Origin: Ceratodon purpureus
Taxonomy: Eukaryota; Streptophyta; Bryopsida; Pseudoditrichales; Ditrichaceae
Length of the DNA stretch: 64,000 nucleotides
Direction of reading: 5' to 3'
NCBI GenBank assembly: GCA_014871385.1
Contig: CM026429.1
Location: 11,267,409-11,331,408, forward strand
This document shows, one piece after another, positions 8,899 through 20,654 of this stretch. Each line of letters starts with the position of its first letter. Positions within the stretch are counted from its first letter, which is position 1. Under the pieces are notes generated by a model that saw nothing but the letters and a program-made list of their open reading frames with translations, made no database searches and was not told the DNA's origin. The position numbers were made by a program, and so were the translations under genes.

Positions 8899-10467
8899 AT
8901 GTCGGTCTCTCGCGGATCCGGGAAACGCCCTGCCTACGTAGATCTTGATGCTCCTGTAGAGGATGTGATGGCAACCTCCACAGCACCGACCGTTACAGGC
9001 TCAAACCCGTCATCAAGCTCATCGGGAAAGAAGAACCGGAAGTCGGCGAGTGAGAGGGACCCGGACTACCCACCTCCTCGGTACCAGGAATTCGTTAGAG
9101 AGCTAGCATTGGAGTGGTACGGATGTCGGAAACGGGAGATGATTACCCGTACGTACGTTGAGAAGGGGGAGACCGGAATTAAGGACTTAAAGACCCATTT
9201 GGAAGAGTATTTGTGGAAGAAGCTGGACCTTTCCGAGAGATATAATGATTGTATTCATTACTTTCATTTCCCTAAGTGGATGGAGCAACAAATAACAACA
9301 AACACTACGAACATTGTGCATGTCTTTGAGTGTGTCAACAAGAAGCCAAAGGAGGGCTACTCGCGGGCGCAGAAGGAGGAGATAGAGAAGCTCAAATATG
9401 TCCAGGATTCGTGCGCGAGATTCTCGAATAATAAGACGAGGGCGAGGCCATGGCTTGAAGCTGGACTGAAAAGCGCAATGGAGAAGTACTTGTGGGGAGC
9501 AGTGGTTGGAGTTCCGAGAGGGGTCAAGTTGGTTCCGCTGTCAGGCACAAAGGAAGGCGGTTATGGTAAAGTCCGAAAATTACGTATTGTTGGCATGCAA
9601 ACCATACATGAGACTTGTGTCTTTGCGGGGAAGACGTCCAAGGCTCCTGACGAGACCCAGAAGCGGCACGAGACATCAATAGAAGCCATGGTTTGCAGAA
9701 TTGACCATCCCGGCGTTATTAAGTTTTTTGCGGTCAATGACTGGACGATGGAAGCCTACACGCTTTGGTGGAATGGGGATTGCCTGCAGAATTTTCTGCA
9801 CAAGTTCAATTCAAATATCGGTGAGGGTACTCAGAACCGTAACATCCACAAGCAGATCGATATGCCCATGGAAACACGTGACCGTGTTAAGGCCTTCCGC
9901 ACCCATAGGGCCAAGCTAGCTTGGGCACTCATCTGTATTATGGACCGGGTCCATAAGGGGTATTTGCTGCATAATGACATCTCCCCGGGAAATGTCTTGC
10001 TTCACTTCCCAGAGGATAAAGTGAGCGAGGTTTACATTGGAGTATGCGACTGGGGCCTTGCAAGTCGGGTGTGTGAGACAACTCCTTCAAGGTACGGTTA
10101 CCCAAGTGATGAGGCGCGTACGGAAGCCTTCAAGGAACGTGGTAGTTTTGTGGCTCCGGAGTTGTGGTACACTTATGGTAAGCCAAATTCGGAGACCTCT
10201 TATGAAACTGTAAGGAGGAGACATCTATATACGCAGGCTGCCGATGCGTACTCGGTTGGAGTGGTAGCAAATAAGATTTGGGATAACGAGGACGACTTCG
10301 ACCTTTTCAAGGATACAGCGGGGAAGGCTAGATTTGCGGTGGCGTTGAAGGAGCTCACAAATCCCGATCCCAAGAGCCGCTCCACCTTGCGTTTGGTCCA
10401 CGCTACTCTAACAGCCCCTCCCTACAATTTCCAAATCCCAGAGTGTTGTTATCGCAAACATATTTAG
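8899..10467 (+). CDS. Single-exon protein kinase-like protein of the accessory block
   Basis: The frame is open from 8800, but the first true ATG is at 8899, in a context like the hAT start, giving 522 residues. The N-terminal ~230 residues are charged with a Ser-rich basic segment (SSSSSGKKNRKS) and match nothing I know. The kinase domain covers roughly residues 235-510. Visible parts are a glycine loop GGYGKV, a Lys in FAGKTSKA, a candidate helix-C Glu in SIEAMVC, the catalytic loop HNDISPGNVLL, DWG in place of DFG (CDWGLAS), VAPELW for APE, and ADAYSVGVV. The catalytic Asp and Asn are kept while the loop Lys is Ser, as in some atypical eukaryotic kinases, so activity is plausible. The lack of introns contrasts with the host genes to the right. 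The shared promoter and flanking GC arrays tie it to the hAT gene; whether both belong to one mobile unit is inference. Confidence 0.75.
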   Translation: MSVSRGSGKRPAYVDLDAPVEDVMATSTAPTVTGSNPSSSSSGKKNRKSASERDPDYPPPRYQEFVRELALEWYGCRKREMITRTYVEKGETGIKDLKTHLEEYLWKKLDLSERYNDCIHYFHFPKWMEQQITTNTTNIVHVFECVNKKPKEGYSRAQKEEIEKLKYVQDSCARFSNNKTRARPWLEAGLKSAMEKYLWGAVVGVPRGVKLVPLSGTKEGGYGKVRKLRIVGMQTIHETCVFAGKTSKAPDETQKRHETSIEAMVCRIDHPGVIKFFAVNDWTMEAYTLWWNGDCLQNFLHKFNSNIGEGTQNRNIHKQIDMPMETRDRVKAFRTHRAKLAWALICIMDRVHKGYLLHNDISPGNVLLHFPEDKVSEVYIGVCDWGLASRVCETTPSRYGYPSDEARTEAFKERGSFVAPELWYTYGKPNSETSYETVRRRHLYTQAADAYSVGVVANKIWDNEDDFDLFKDTAGKARFAVALKELTNPDPKSRSTLRLVHATLTAPPYNFQIPECCYRKHI

Positions 10468-10665
10468 AAGTAGGCAAGTAGTGACAACAATGTGATATTC
10501 TCAGTTCTCCATAAGAGGGGACATTTTTTGTAAGTGGTTTACTGCCACAATTTTGCAAAACTTTTCAATAAACATTGCACTTCCCAATTGCCCTCTTCTG
10601 AAATACATGCCCTCTCTTGTCATTTATGATTTTGCCCGATGTCGCTCTTTCCCTACTAACCTGCA

Positions 10666-10972
10666 GCGCTCGCGCCCGACCGCCGGCGCCCGATGCAGCG
10701 CACTCGCCCGAATGCACGCGCCCGATCCAGGCTCGCGCCCACATGACCGCGCCCGATAAGTGTGCTCGCGACCGTCAACTGGATCGCGCCCGCAGCGACG
10801 CTCGCGCCCGTTCGCAGGCGCACGCGCGCGGCCGGAACGACGCACGCGCCCTCGCTCTCGCGCACTCCAGCGCGCGCCCGTGACATCGCGTTCGCGCGGA
10901 CGCTCGCGCCCGTCGTCCTGCTCGCGCCCACCCGCTCGCGCCCGTGATCGCGCTCGCGCCCGCACTAATTCA
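10666..10972. repeat. GC array A5 downstream of the kinase gene
   Basis: CTCGCGCCCG and CGCGCCCG words recur about every 15 bases in the A1-A3 orientation. The kinase gene therefore sits between an inverted pair, A4 and A5. The next 1.6 kb (10,973-12,570) has an A-rich tract at 11,330-11,410 and short GACGGACTAACG and ACGGTACGGT repeats, but no gene I can support. Confidence 0.7.
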
Positions 10973-12572
10973 GCGCTAGGTAAATTCGTTTTACCCTTAC
11001 CGTGAGTCAACTGGTCAACGCCCTTATGTGACGGACACGGGGGTCTGTCTTGTCACCATGACGGACTAACGGACTAACGGACGGTCGGTCCATTATGACA
11101 ACCATGCTTCTTAGTGATCATATTTTGCACTTTGTGGTCCACTTTATTGTGCTCTCCCCTAAAACACTTTGAAAGAAATGATATGTTTTGATTGAAATGA
11201 ACGTAGAGCTCCCGCTTTTGGAGTCTGGACTAGTGAATTGCCTACTTGGCATTATCTATATATTTTGCAATAATTATTGAAATTGAGCCCTGGGCGTTTG
11301 GTTTTTCTTCGCAGTAACAAAGATATTACTTGTGTCCCACACCAAAAACAAACACACAAAAAAACAAAAAAAACAGAAGGAAAAGAAAAGAGAAAATAAG
11401 GAAAAGTCCAGAGCCTTGAGGTTAAGCGTGCAAACTCAGACCTGCAACCAACGTGATCAAATATCTGGGTTGATAATCTTTCCGGTGGAAGATTTGATGA
11501 GCAGATTGAGCACGCCGTGGTGACGAGGTGGTGACCAGTGCAGTGAAGTGCAGACGACCCGACGAGAACAGCGGTGGGAGTGGGAGTGCGGGGAGGGGGC
11601 TACCCGGGGTAGGCACTCAGCGCATCGATGGCTGCGCACAGCGCTCTCCGTTGTTGTTGGCAGTTGGCACCATGCCAGGCATCATTCCCCGCGGATGCTT
11701 CCGCCTCAGTTACGGATAGGACAGTCCCGTGTGCAGAACGTACCAACAGATTTCATGCGACGCGGATATTCGCTCCCCTGCCTGAATATCCTCCGCGCTC
11801 CTTGGCTCATCAAAGTAGCAATAGGTGACGCTTTTCATGTTCGTCAACTAGGCCTACACATTAGCCTACCGAGAGGGCCACTATGCCGTGTTTGGTTTTC
11901 TCGGACTTGCTCCACACCAACTCAGCAAACGTGCCCATTATTTGTGATTTTTTTAATATTCTTTACACAACTTATCTGTCTTTTCTATTATTTGATACTG
12001 TATCGACCATCGACAACATTTTGTTTTATAATATTAATTAACATGTTAGATAGAAGGGATAACTTCATAACACTGATTTTCGTGCTGTAGAATAAGCGAT
12101 ACATGTAATATATTCAGTTCACCATGAGTCACTGTTACTACACCTGTAGTTATGCGATGGTTGATGCTCAGAGATATTATTGTTATGTTGTAAATGAAAA
12201 GATGTATGGTTAATAAGGTGGATGAAGAATTACTACACCGGTGATATTCAGCCCAATTCCAGTACGGTACGGTGACTGTCACGGTACGGTGCCTGGCAAT
12301 GGCACGGTACTGCATACCGGTACTTTCAGGCGAGACAATCAGATAAGTAGCCCACTTCCCAAAATCAACTTGGATCTTAATTTTCTCTTTCTAGTTGGAC
12401 ATTTCGGTAACCTTGGCGACAAACCATGAAACCGACGAACGACGCGGCTCTAGAAAGGGAAAACCCGGCGAGTGGGGCGGGGAATGATTCCGATCCTTGA
12501 GGTATAACTTATTATTCGGAGAGTGGTCGTTGTTGTTGAGGCAACTGATTCCAGCTCAGTGCCTCGCCGTCG

Positions 12573-12580
12573 TTTATATA
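12573..12580 (+). promoter_or_regulatory. TATA box of the phosphate transporter gene
   Basis: TTTATATA lies about 150 bp upstream of the ATG, in GC-rich surroundings, and would place transcription start near 12,605. Confidence 0.5.
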
Positions 12581-12730
12581 GCGCGGCGACGTCCGCTAAA
12601 TTCCTCAGAGCTCACTGCGCCGCCTACGTACCCAGGGCCTGGGCCTCGGTCGGACCCTTCTCTCGAACAGTTACAATCATTCTCTCACACCTCGAGTGCG
12701 AGGTTGCACTCGTAGCTTGGCAGATTCATC

Positions 12731-15493
12731 ATGGCCGTTCTTGAGGAGTATGTGTGGCTGGTGGTCGTGGGCGCCTTCGTGGCCTTCGGATTTGGGTTCG
12801 GAACAGGTAGGTCACGTCGCGTTCTGAGTTCGCAATCAAGAGTTGAGGAAACGCTGGGTGCATGTTGCTGGCATGGACCTTTTACTGTGCAATTCATTTG
12901 AGGCTCGTTTGATGCTGGTCAAATCGCAGATTCTTGACTGCAAGTATATTGTGGTATCTGGTTTTGAACTGGGTAGATTGGAAGCTCAAACTAAGTTGCA
13001 GGAAATGCTTAGGGACTGTGCGGGACAGAGGGTAGGAAGTTTTAATTACGCAATACAATCAAGAGCAGTAACCAATAGAGACATCAAAGATTGTAACAGG
13101 CGAATTGCGAGAATTGGGAGGATTGCACTCCTGACCGTCTAGTTTGTCGCTGTTGGCAGGTTCCAACGATGTCGCTAACGCCTTCGGTACGTCCGTCGGG
13201 AGCAAGACGTTGACGCTCCGGCAAGCTTTACTGGTAATGCACATGCGTGTATTTATGGGCTAAGTTTCGTGAGTTTTGGTATTGACTTGGAATTTGAGAG
13301 GAAAAATAATACTTGAACTAATGTGACAACGCCTCTACCAGATCGCCGCAGTATTTGAGTTCACGGGAGCGTTGCTTCTGGGTCGTGTTTCGACCAACAC
13401 CATTGCGGGAGGTATCGCCGACATCAACGCGTTCGAGGAGAGTCCCGAGGTGTATGCTTACGGAATGGTGTGCGCTCTGTTTGTGGGGACGGTATGGCAA
13501 ATCTTTTCGTCGTACATGGGTCTGAACACCTCGGCTACTCACACCATCAGTGAGTCCTCCAACTCAAGCCTTATCTATTGCGTCTCGCACATGTATTTCC
13601 AAAATTGCGAATGTTGTTTCTAACGATAGCCCTGCGGTTGGCAACGATGTGCAGTTGGCGCAATCATCGGGTTCGCGTTGGTGTGGGACGGTGGAAACGC
13701 AGTGGTGTGGGCGCAGAAGGACAAGGGTTCTTTCCCTCCGTACAAGGGTGTGGTGTCGATTGTGATGGCGTGGTTCGTGGCGCCGGTCCTCACCGGTGCT
13801 GCTTCCGCCCTCATCTTTGCGACTGTGCGGTTCTTGGTGTTGCGGCGCAAGAACGCGTACACGCTGTCTTTCTGGTGCCTGCCCCCGATGGTGCTGGTGA
13901 CGGTGTTCATCAACATCTACTTCGTGTTCACCAAGGGCGCGAAGAAGTCGCTGTCGAGCGCGGGTGACTGGTCGGATGCGAAGTCGGCGTGGATCTCAAT
14001 CTTGATCGCACTTGGGGTCGCCGGCCTGACCGCGATAATTGTGCTCCCTTTGCTGAAGCGACACTGCGAGAAGCTGTTTGATTCCAACGGTCGGCCGATT
14101 GCGCACGTGGATGGCACGAGGATTGAGGAGGGTGAGCCCAAGGGCACTGAGTTGCGAGGTGAGGGCGAGCAGGTGGCCATGGATACCTTGGAGCTGGGTC
14201 CTGGCAACGAGCCCCTGAAGGGCGCATGGCACCAGAGGGCGTGGAAGGGCGCCACTCACGGGTTGAACGTGGACATCCACAAGGTGGTGAAGACCGACGC
14301 GAAGGTGAACGCCATCCACGAGAGGGCGGAGGTGTTCGAGCCGAGAGTGGAGTATGCGTTCTCGTACCTCCAGGTAAAGACCGAAACGACGCTGCAGCCT
14401 TACACAGTGTTCATGATTTTTGCTTGCAATTCAGAGCAATGTATACGTCGCTCCGTGGACTAATTTATCAACGGTTGGATGTAATGGTGCAGGTGTTCTC
14501 TGCCATCTGTGTGATCTTCGCCCACGGAGCTGGTGAGGTTGGGTACATGGCTGGACCCCTGGCAGCCATCTGGGATGTGTACCAGACGGGTAAGCTTGCG
14601 AAGAACGTGTCTCCCCCGGTGTGGATCGTGCTGATTGGAGCAGTGGGTCTGGTGGTCGGTCTGGCAACATACGGATACAATGTGACGAGAGCCATGGGAG
14701 TGTCGCTGGCGAAGCTGACCCCGACCCGTGGATTCGCTGCGGAGTTGGCGACGGCGCTGGTGATCATGATTGCGGCGCAGTACGGGCTTCCTCAGTCGTC
14801 GAGCCAGTGCGTGACGGGTGCGATCGTGGGAGTGGGGCTGCTTGAGGGGACGGAGGGTGTGAACTGGAAGCAATTCGGGCGGCAGTTCGCGTCATGGGTG
14901 TCGACTCTGGCGGTAGTGGGTCTTGGAGTGGCGGCTTTGTTCGCGCAGGGCGTGTATGCTCCCGGTGCGATCGAGTCCCGGCATGTGCAGACATACAAGA
15001 TGGAGGTGGGGACGATCAACAACGCGCTGTACAAGGACTTCAACGCTACGTTGCAGCAGTACCAGGCTGCCGCTGTGGCGGGAGCGATCCCGACCTTGAG
15101 CGCGACGGAATGGGCGGTGCTGAACGCGACGGTGGCGAAGAACGCGAAGACTGTGAAGACGTACATCGACCCCGCCAAGCCCGTGCCAGGTACACGAATC
15201 GTGACACATTATCATGCTTGATAGTTTTTGAAGACTGATCTCGTGACCATCAAGTTATGATCACATATGAGAGTGCTGACTGAGTTATGGTGATGGATTG
15301 ATGTGCAGTGCCAGTGAAGGATGTGACATCTACTTTCAAGCAAACTCTGGGCCTGATGCAGAACTACACGTTGTTCACGTTGGGTCAAGTGAACCTGTAC
15401 CCGGGGGTGCCGTTATGTAACAGCCCGAATCCGGCGTCGATTGCAGCGCAAAATTTCACGGAGGCTTGTAGAGCTCCGAAGCTGTTGCCGTAG
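12731..15493 (+). CDS. PHO4/PiT-family sodium- or proton-coupled phosphate transporter
   Basis: Six exons join in frame: 12731-12806, 13160-13233, 13342-13549, 13655-14373, 14493-15189 and 15309-15493, giving 652 residues. The N-terminal half has the PHO4 signature GSNDVANAFGTSVGS, split by intron 1, then several membrane segments (GALLLGRVSTNTI, TIIGAIIGFALVW). A long hydrophilic loop (about residues 260-350, rich in Glu and Lys) separates the halves, as is usual in PiT proteins. The second half begins FAHGAGEVGYMAGPLAAIWD, where the canonical second signature would read HGANDVANA. It continues with segments such as WIVLIGAVGLVVGLATYGYN. PiT proteins import inorganic phosphate across the plasma or plastid membrane; the location cannot be told here. 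The start is set by a short Met-Ala-Val N-terminus running straight into the first membrane segment. PHO4 proteins of this kind are known from algae, fungi and bryophytes. Confidence 0.9.
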
Positions 15494-17028
15494 GAAGTTT
15501 GAAGAGTAGGGTACATAGATGATGTAGGCGATTGTTGCCATGTTTTCATGATAGCAGTGAAGGTTTAGTTTCGGACGATTTTCACCAATGAGGGACTCTT
15601 CGTGCAGCAAAGGTTTTAATCTTGGAATAGAGTTGTGGGGTTTGATCGTGGCGGAATGCTGCGGTCAAATTCTTGGAAGGGTGGGTGGATGTCTCGATCT
15701 GGAGTTGGCGACAATGAAATATAGCTTGTGTAGAGAAGGGTAGAGGAGCGGAAAAGTTCCTGAAACAATCACAGAGTGTACTTGTAACAATCTAGGCAAG
15801 GAAGATATTAATGCACGTCATTGTTATGTACCCCATATTCTGGTCGAAGGTAGTTTGTGCTAGTCCAGCAAGGGTTATAAAATGACTTGGTTACAAGCAT
15901 TGTCGGAGCTGTCTCTCTGTTTTTTGGTTTTTGGTTTTGGTTTTTATGGAACTGCTCTAGGTACTTTTTGCTGTTATGAGAGGTTTTATTACTATCATGG
16001 TGTATGCTTCGATGTAGAATCTGATGTTTGATTATGTAGTTTCTACTTGTTTTTACTAGGTAGGGCGAAGTTTGATATTATTGTTGGATTTTGTTGGCGG
16101 TCCAGTTGATTATTATACTGGCCATTCAGAGGTCGGTCCTTAGCACAGGTACAGATCCTCTGTGTGGGTTGTAGACTTCCCGGCCTTCTCCGTAGACAAT
16201 TGCACTCTCTCTGTTGCGCAGTTGACCTTCTCTTCTGAGCAGAACGTCCGGACAGTTATGTCCATGCTTTCTCAGTCAAGTTAACTCACACCACGGCGGC
16301 CAATATTCAGACTTGTCACTCAGTTTCCTTTTCGATTGTGAGTCTAAATAAGATTTCGTTTCCCTTCCTTCATCGCGAATCGTTTTTCAACTGCTGGCCC
16401 AGGATCATGCCCGATGGTTTATACGCAGCTACAACATTGGAAGGTTTGATTTGGTCTCACCGAAGTGAATACCTGCAGCCCTTACAAGCTCTGAATCGCA
16501 TCCGCAAATGGAGCTCCTATTTAGATGACTCGAATGGCCACACTGAACGTGGAAAGAAATTTCAGACATTTATTATTGATATACAATGTTCACAAAATCC
16601 ATTGAAAACACGTATTAATTACAATAAAAGGGACTTGATCTTGAACGGAGCCATGTATATACGATTATAATTCTATCCACCGTAATCTAAGAAATGCATC
16701 AACTACCTCCATTCGTAAAGCTCCAGTCGACACCACGCTGACATCAGCATTCGCAAATCGATCTATGGCTAGTACGTGCATAGACTTTGAAAAGTTGCAA
16801 CTATCATCCCAGAAATCATTTGGCAAGATTTATCAGACTTTTTGCCCACAACATCGCCTAGACTTCCAAGCTTCAAGCGATTTACTAAAACATAATTTGA
16901 AGAACTTTTACGGTACATATATTTACGTTAGCATAGATTTGTAGTGGAGGTATATTTCGACCGGCAGTGCCTTGTTGGTGAGCTATATTGGTGACATAGA
17001 GATTTATGCATCAATTTTGAATTTTTGT
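15494..17028. other. Intergenic stretch without a recognised gene
   Basis: The first part is presumably the 3' UTR of the phosphate transporter. A 110-codon open frame at 16338-16670 has no recognisable domain and weak coding character, so I do not call it. Confidence 0.5.
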
Positions 17029-18082
17029 TCAAGGGCCACCGCCACCGCCCCCTCCATGACTTTTGCTGTTGTGAACGTAGAGCTTGTCCATGATGACGAT
17101 GAGGGAGAAGATGAAGGCTGTGTCCACACCCGGCTGCACCAGCACGTGGAATATGCTCTTCTCTATCAAGACATTCTTTAATGATGCATCTCTTACGACC
17201 TGCTCAACCATAAAGATGGATTATTTATCCTATGTCAGTTAGTGATGAATGTTTCGTCACGCAATTGATCAGCTGATGAAAGGCAGATCTTGTACTACTA
17301 GGTCAGACGAGCCTAGTGCATGTCCGAATTTTCCCATCAACTATCAAATTAAGGAAAATTGACATGTTGTGACGTATCAAATTAAGGAAAATGGACGGAG
17401 TCGATTTGTGACGTACCTCTGCCACCTTATGTTCGCCCAAGAAGATCGTGCATTTTTTACATAACCACTGGCCTTTGATGGTATAGTCGGGGATCTCGCG
17501 CTCTGTGTTAGAAGGGAGAAATATTTGCAGTTGTGGCCCGAAGCTGCAGAAACTGGATTTCTTCATTGTCCAAAGCGGCTGTTCCTTGTTGTCAGGTTCA
17601 AACGCTCTCCAAACACCCATCAACGACCATGGCTGCACACAATCAAGGTAGACGTACGTAGATTCAGCTAATCGAACAGTCATATCGAGTCGCAGTAGAA
17701 ACGCTCGCTTTGCATTCAAAATTAGAACCCTAAATGCATGCTGCAAGTGCAGAAGAGAAAATTCTAGTCAAATTGGATCTAAAGAAGTACTACAAGAATA
17801 GTATTGTACAGTCACCTTTTGTTCCATGAGGACGATGGTGTTTCCGTCCATATCCACTAACTCCCTCTTGGCTTTGCACCAATCCACTAGCTTACCGCGA
17901 ACGCGATAGACTTCCTGACCATTGGCATTTGTGATGGTCCAGTCCTTGGAAAAAACCGCATTCTCGAGAGTGAACTGCTCCGCTTTCTGCAAACAGTACT
18001 GTGCTCCTACCACAGCACCTGGTTCAGGGCTCTGAAACGGCTCGGTCAGGTCACCGAAATCCTTTTGGGGCTTGTAGTCCAT
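17029..18082 (-). CDS. LURP-one-related (LOR) protein
   Basis: Three exons on the minus strand, 18082-17816, 17632-17417 and 17199-17029, join in phase 0 to give 217 residues, the usual LOR length. The product follows the Tubby-like LOR fold: VVGAQYCLQKAEQFTLENA, then FSKDWTITNANGQEVYRVRG, then VDMDGNTIVLMEQK. Exon 2 carries PLWTMKKSSFCSFGPQLQI and PDYTIKGQWLCKKCTIF. Exon 3 ends VDTAFIFSLIVIMDKLYVH, the typical C-terminal strand and hydrophobic helix. A short Gly-rich tail follows. LOR proteins are cytosolic or membrane-associated proteins; the Arabidopsis founder is needed for defence against an oomycete, but the biochemical role is not settled. No regulatory signal is evident. A ~38-bp imperfect tandem repeat (AAATTAAGGAAAAT) sits in intron 2 near 17,340-17,410. 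Confidence 0.88.
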
Positions 18083-19201
18083 CGTTACGCCGATATGCTT
18101 TCAGATACTCAAAGTACTTGCTTTCACTTGTTTATCCCTTTTCAGCTGCATTGAATAGAGACGACCGAAGCAACGTTAGATCAGGATGATTCTTTCCTGA
18201 TGTGATGCAAAACCCTGCTAGTACAAACACGAAACTCGATAATGAAACCAAAGACGCAGCCCTGACGTAGGCACTCAGTGTAATCGTTAAAACGAAGTTC
18301 GAGTCTACAGAGGACAAACAGATCTAAGCAGCAAATAGAGCGTAGCTACAATCGCTTCATATCCAAAAGAAAGTGAAAGAAGCAACTGCTCCGAAACGCC
18401 AACCATTATCAACAGCCGAAGTACAAAAAGTACTAGAGCCTGAACAAAGCTCGCCGGACTGGACAGTCATACTCACCTAGTCTTCTCAGTCCCTTGCACA
18501 TTCAGGTGAGTCATCTGACGGAGATGCAGCAGGTGGAGTGCATTTATGTACTAAAGCAGTAGCTTAAGCCTCTGTCCACGCTCAAAAACTGCCGTGAGAG
18601 ACAAGTAATAGGGAACCAACGATCAACGGACAAGGCAAACGTCAAGCAGTTTCCGGAACTCGGTCATCCCTCGAACCCCAGCCCCAAGTCAGAGCTTGTC
18701 ACTGCATTGCCGACTGGTTTAACTGGCTGATACTTAGATGCCGAGTCTAGTACCGCCAAGTGCCATTCAAACTTCGCAGAACAGTAATTAGCAGATCATA
18801 CATCATGAAATATCTTTGCAAAAATTCGGTACAGTCTTGACCAGCAGTGCTTCGACTTGGCAAAGAAGAGCGGAGATTGGTGAAGTGAGTGGAAAATTAG
18901 TTGCTTCTCCGGCTGAAAGGCAAGCAGCGTCAACAGACATAAATAAGTTAGTTTATAATTTGAGCGTGCACCACGAGGAACAGCACTAACACGGTCGTCC
19001 ATATCTACTATGTATTCAAGGGGCCCCCTCCTTGGCACTAACTTAAGTGCTGTGGACGGTGCCTGGACATCAGGCAACAGCGCCTCCCTTTCACGCCTGT
19101 AGAGCAATTCATGCTAAAGTTGACAATAAAATGGATTTTTATGGATGATTTCATTCTACGAGAAGGATGATTTTTAGGTGTGTCATGTCCATTGAGTGGA
19201 G
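18083..19201. other. Intergenic stretch upstream of LOR
   Basis: This holds the presumed LOR promoter and single-copy sequence. I see no gene, RNA gene or clear repeat in it. Confidence 0.5.
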
Positions 19202-19595
19202 TAAGGTATACACACCTATGACCGATCACTTAAGCATTTCAGCATTGTAAATCTTGGGTATTCAATAAGGGGTTATTTTTCGTGCATAGTATCATGAGGT
19301 TCCTGAAGAATGAGCATTTTTTCAAAATTAATTCAGTAAAATTTAAATTATTACAAATTTTTTGGTCCAAAAGTGGCACTGACCCATGAGTAACATATAG
19401 GTGTACCAATGACCGACCATACTCAAATTAGTGAACAACAACATGTCCATAACATTGATAGAGGCATTCTATTGGAGGATGCATTCTAAATCTACCGTTC
19501 ATCAATTATCAATCACTAGTTTCCCATTGCTCTGGAATGGGGAAGCCTACATATCAGTCATGGGTAAGTGATCCCTCACGGGTGTGTATACCTTA
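19202..19595. mobile_element. MITE-like element, ~394 bp
   Basis: TAAGGTATACACACC at 19202-19216 is matched by its perfect reverse complement at 19581-19595. A weaker match extends inward (GATCACTTA on the left, TAAGTGATC on the right). The ends fit a TA target duplication with AGGTATACACACC terminal repeats, as in Tc1/mariner-type MITEs. No coding capacity is present. Confidence 0.5.
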
Positions 19596-19824
19596 AGTAG
19601 GCTTTGAGGGAGGGCGACTCGAGCGTCCCATAGGACGCAAAGCCCATTCCATCTTCTAAAACAACAATGGCGGGGAACCAGAGTTGATCTCATTTGTTTT
19701 TGGGATTTATAGCTCAATTATGTCCTACCTGTAATGAAGATTTTACAAATCAAACCCTTGAGTAAAGTGAGAAGGATTTGATACAATAGAGTTATTTGTG
19801 AAGGCATCCGGTATTTGACTTAGA

Positions 19825-20109
19825 TACCATGAGTTTTGTTTTATTGTATTATTTTTTTTATTTCAAATAGTTGGGAGGCATGGAAGAACTTGGTGCTCAT
19901 TAACTTATATTTGGTGTGTAAGAGCTTGGTGATTTCTAAACTCAAGGAAAACTAGTTTTGCCGTCATTCCATCCTTAAAAACTAGTTTTCTTTGAATTTA
20001 GAGACCATCACATTTTTACACATTAAATGTAGTGAGACCACAAAGTTCTTCCATGCCTCTCAGCTATTTGAAGTTAAAAAAATAATACAATAAAGCAAAA
20101 ATCATGGTA
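19825..20109. repeat. Near-complete foldback element
   Basis: A left arm (19825-19959) and right arm (19977-20109) are imperfect reverse complements over about 133 bp, with only 17 bp between them. The outer ends read TACCATGA and TCATGGTA, and the inner ends are the self-complementary AAAACTAGTTTT. It is either a foldback MITE with a TA target or a long hairpin locus. The transcript of either strand would fold into one long stem. Confidence 0.6.
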
Positions 20110-20654
20110 CCTTTTTAAAACATAAGCCTTGACTTTAAGGATAATTCTAATGGCGAAGGCTATATATGAAGCATTTGAAGGCAATATTGTTAAGTTTAAG
20201 AAGATAAAAGAAAAGCATACAAAAGAAAAGATTTACGAAAAAAAATTGAATCGCCTATGAATTCTAAAAGTAGGTTGTGTGGTAGAAAAAGAAGAAAGAA
20301 AAGAAGGGCACCAAAAGCTCGCATGTAAGCTTGCTCGAGGGAGCTATTTCTACCCAATGGTTAGACATTGTCTCTATTCTAAATAATTTTTAGTGACAAT
20401 AGGAGCGCCACTTTTTAGTAGATAATGAATATACATAAGAATATGCATCTACACCCATGAAGGTGATGTTCACTAATTCTTCTCAAAATTAGGCTTTAAA
20501 ATGATTTTATAAATCTTTAGATCATTGAGTTATTGCACAAGCTCTGCATGGTTTTTATTAGGAATGATAACTTATTAACTCTATACAATAATATTTAAAT
20601 AAAAATACAAAATCTCATTGTAAAGCATTTTTATAAAAATATTAACTTCTAAAA
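20110..20654. other. AT-rich intergenic stretch
   Basis: AT-rich sequence left of the Mutator-like element. I see no gene or repeat that I can support. Confidence 0.45.

Noticed and set aside
16338-16670. 110-codon open frame between the phosphate transporter and LOR genes
   Set aside because: No domain, no supporting splice context and no coding bias that I can judge.
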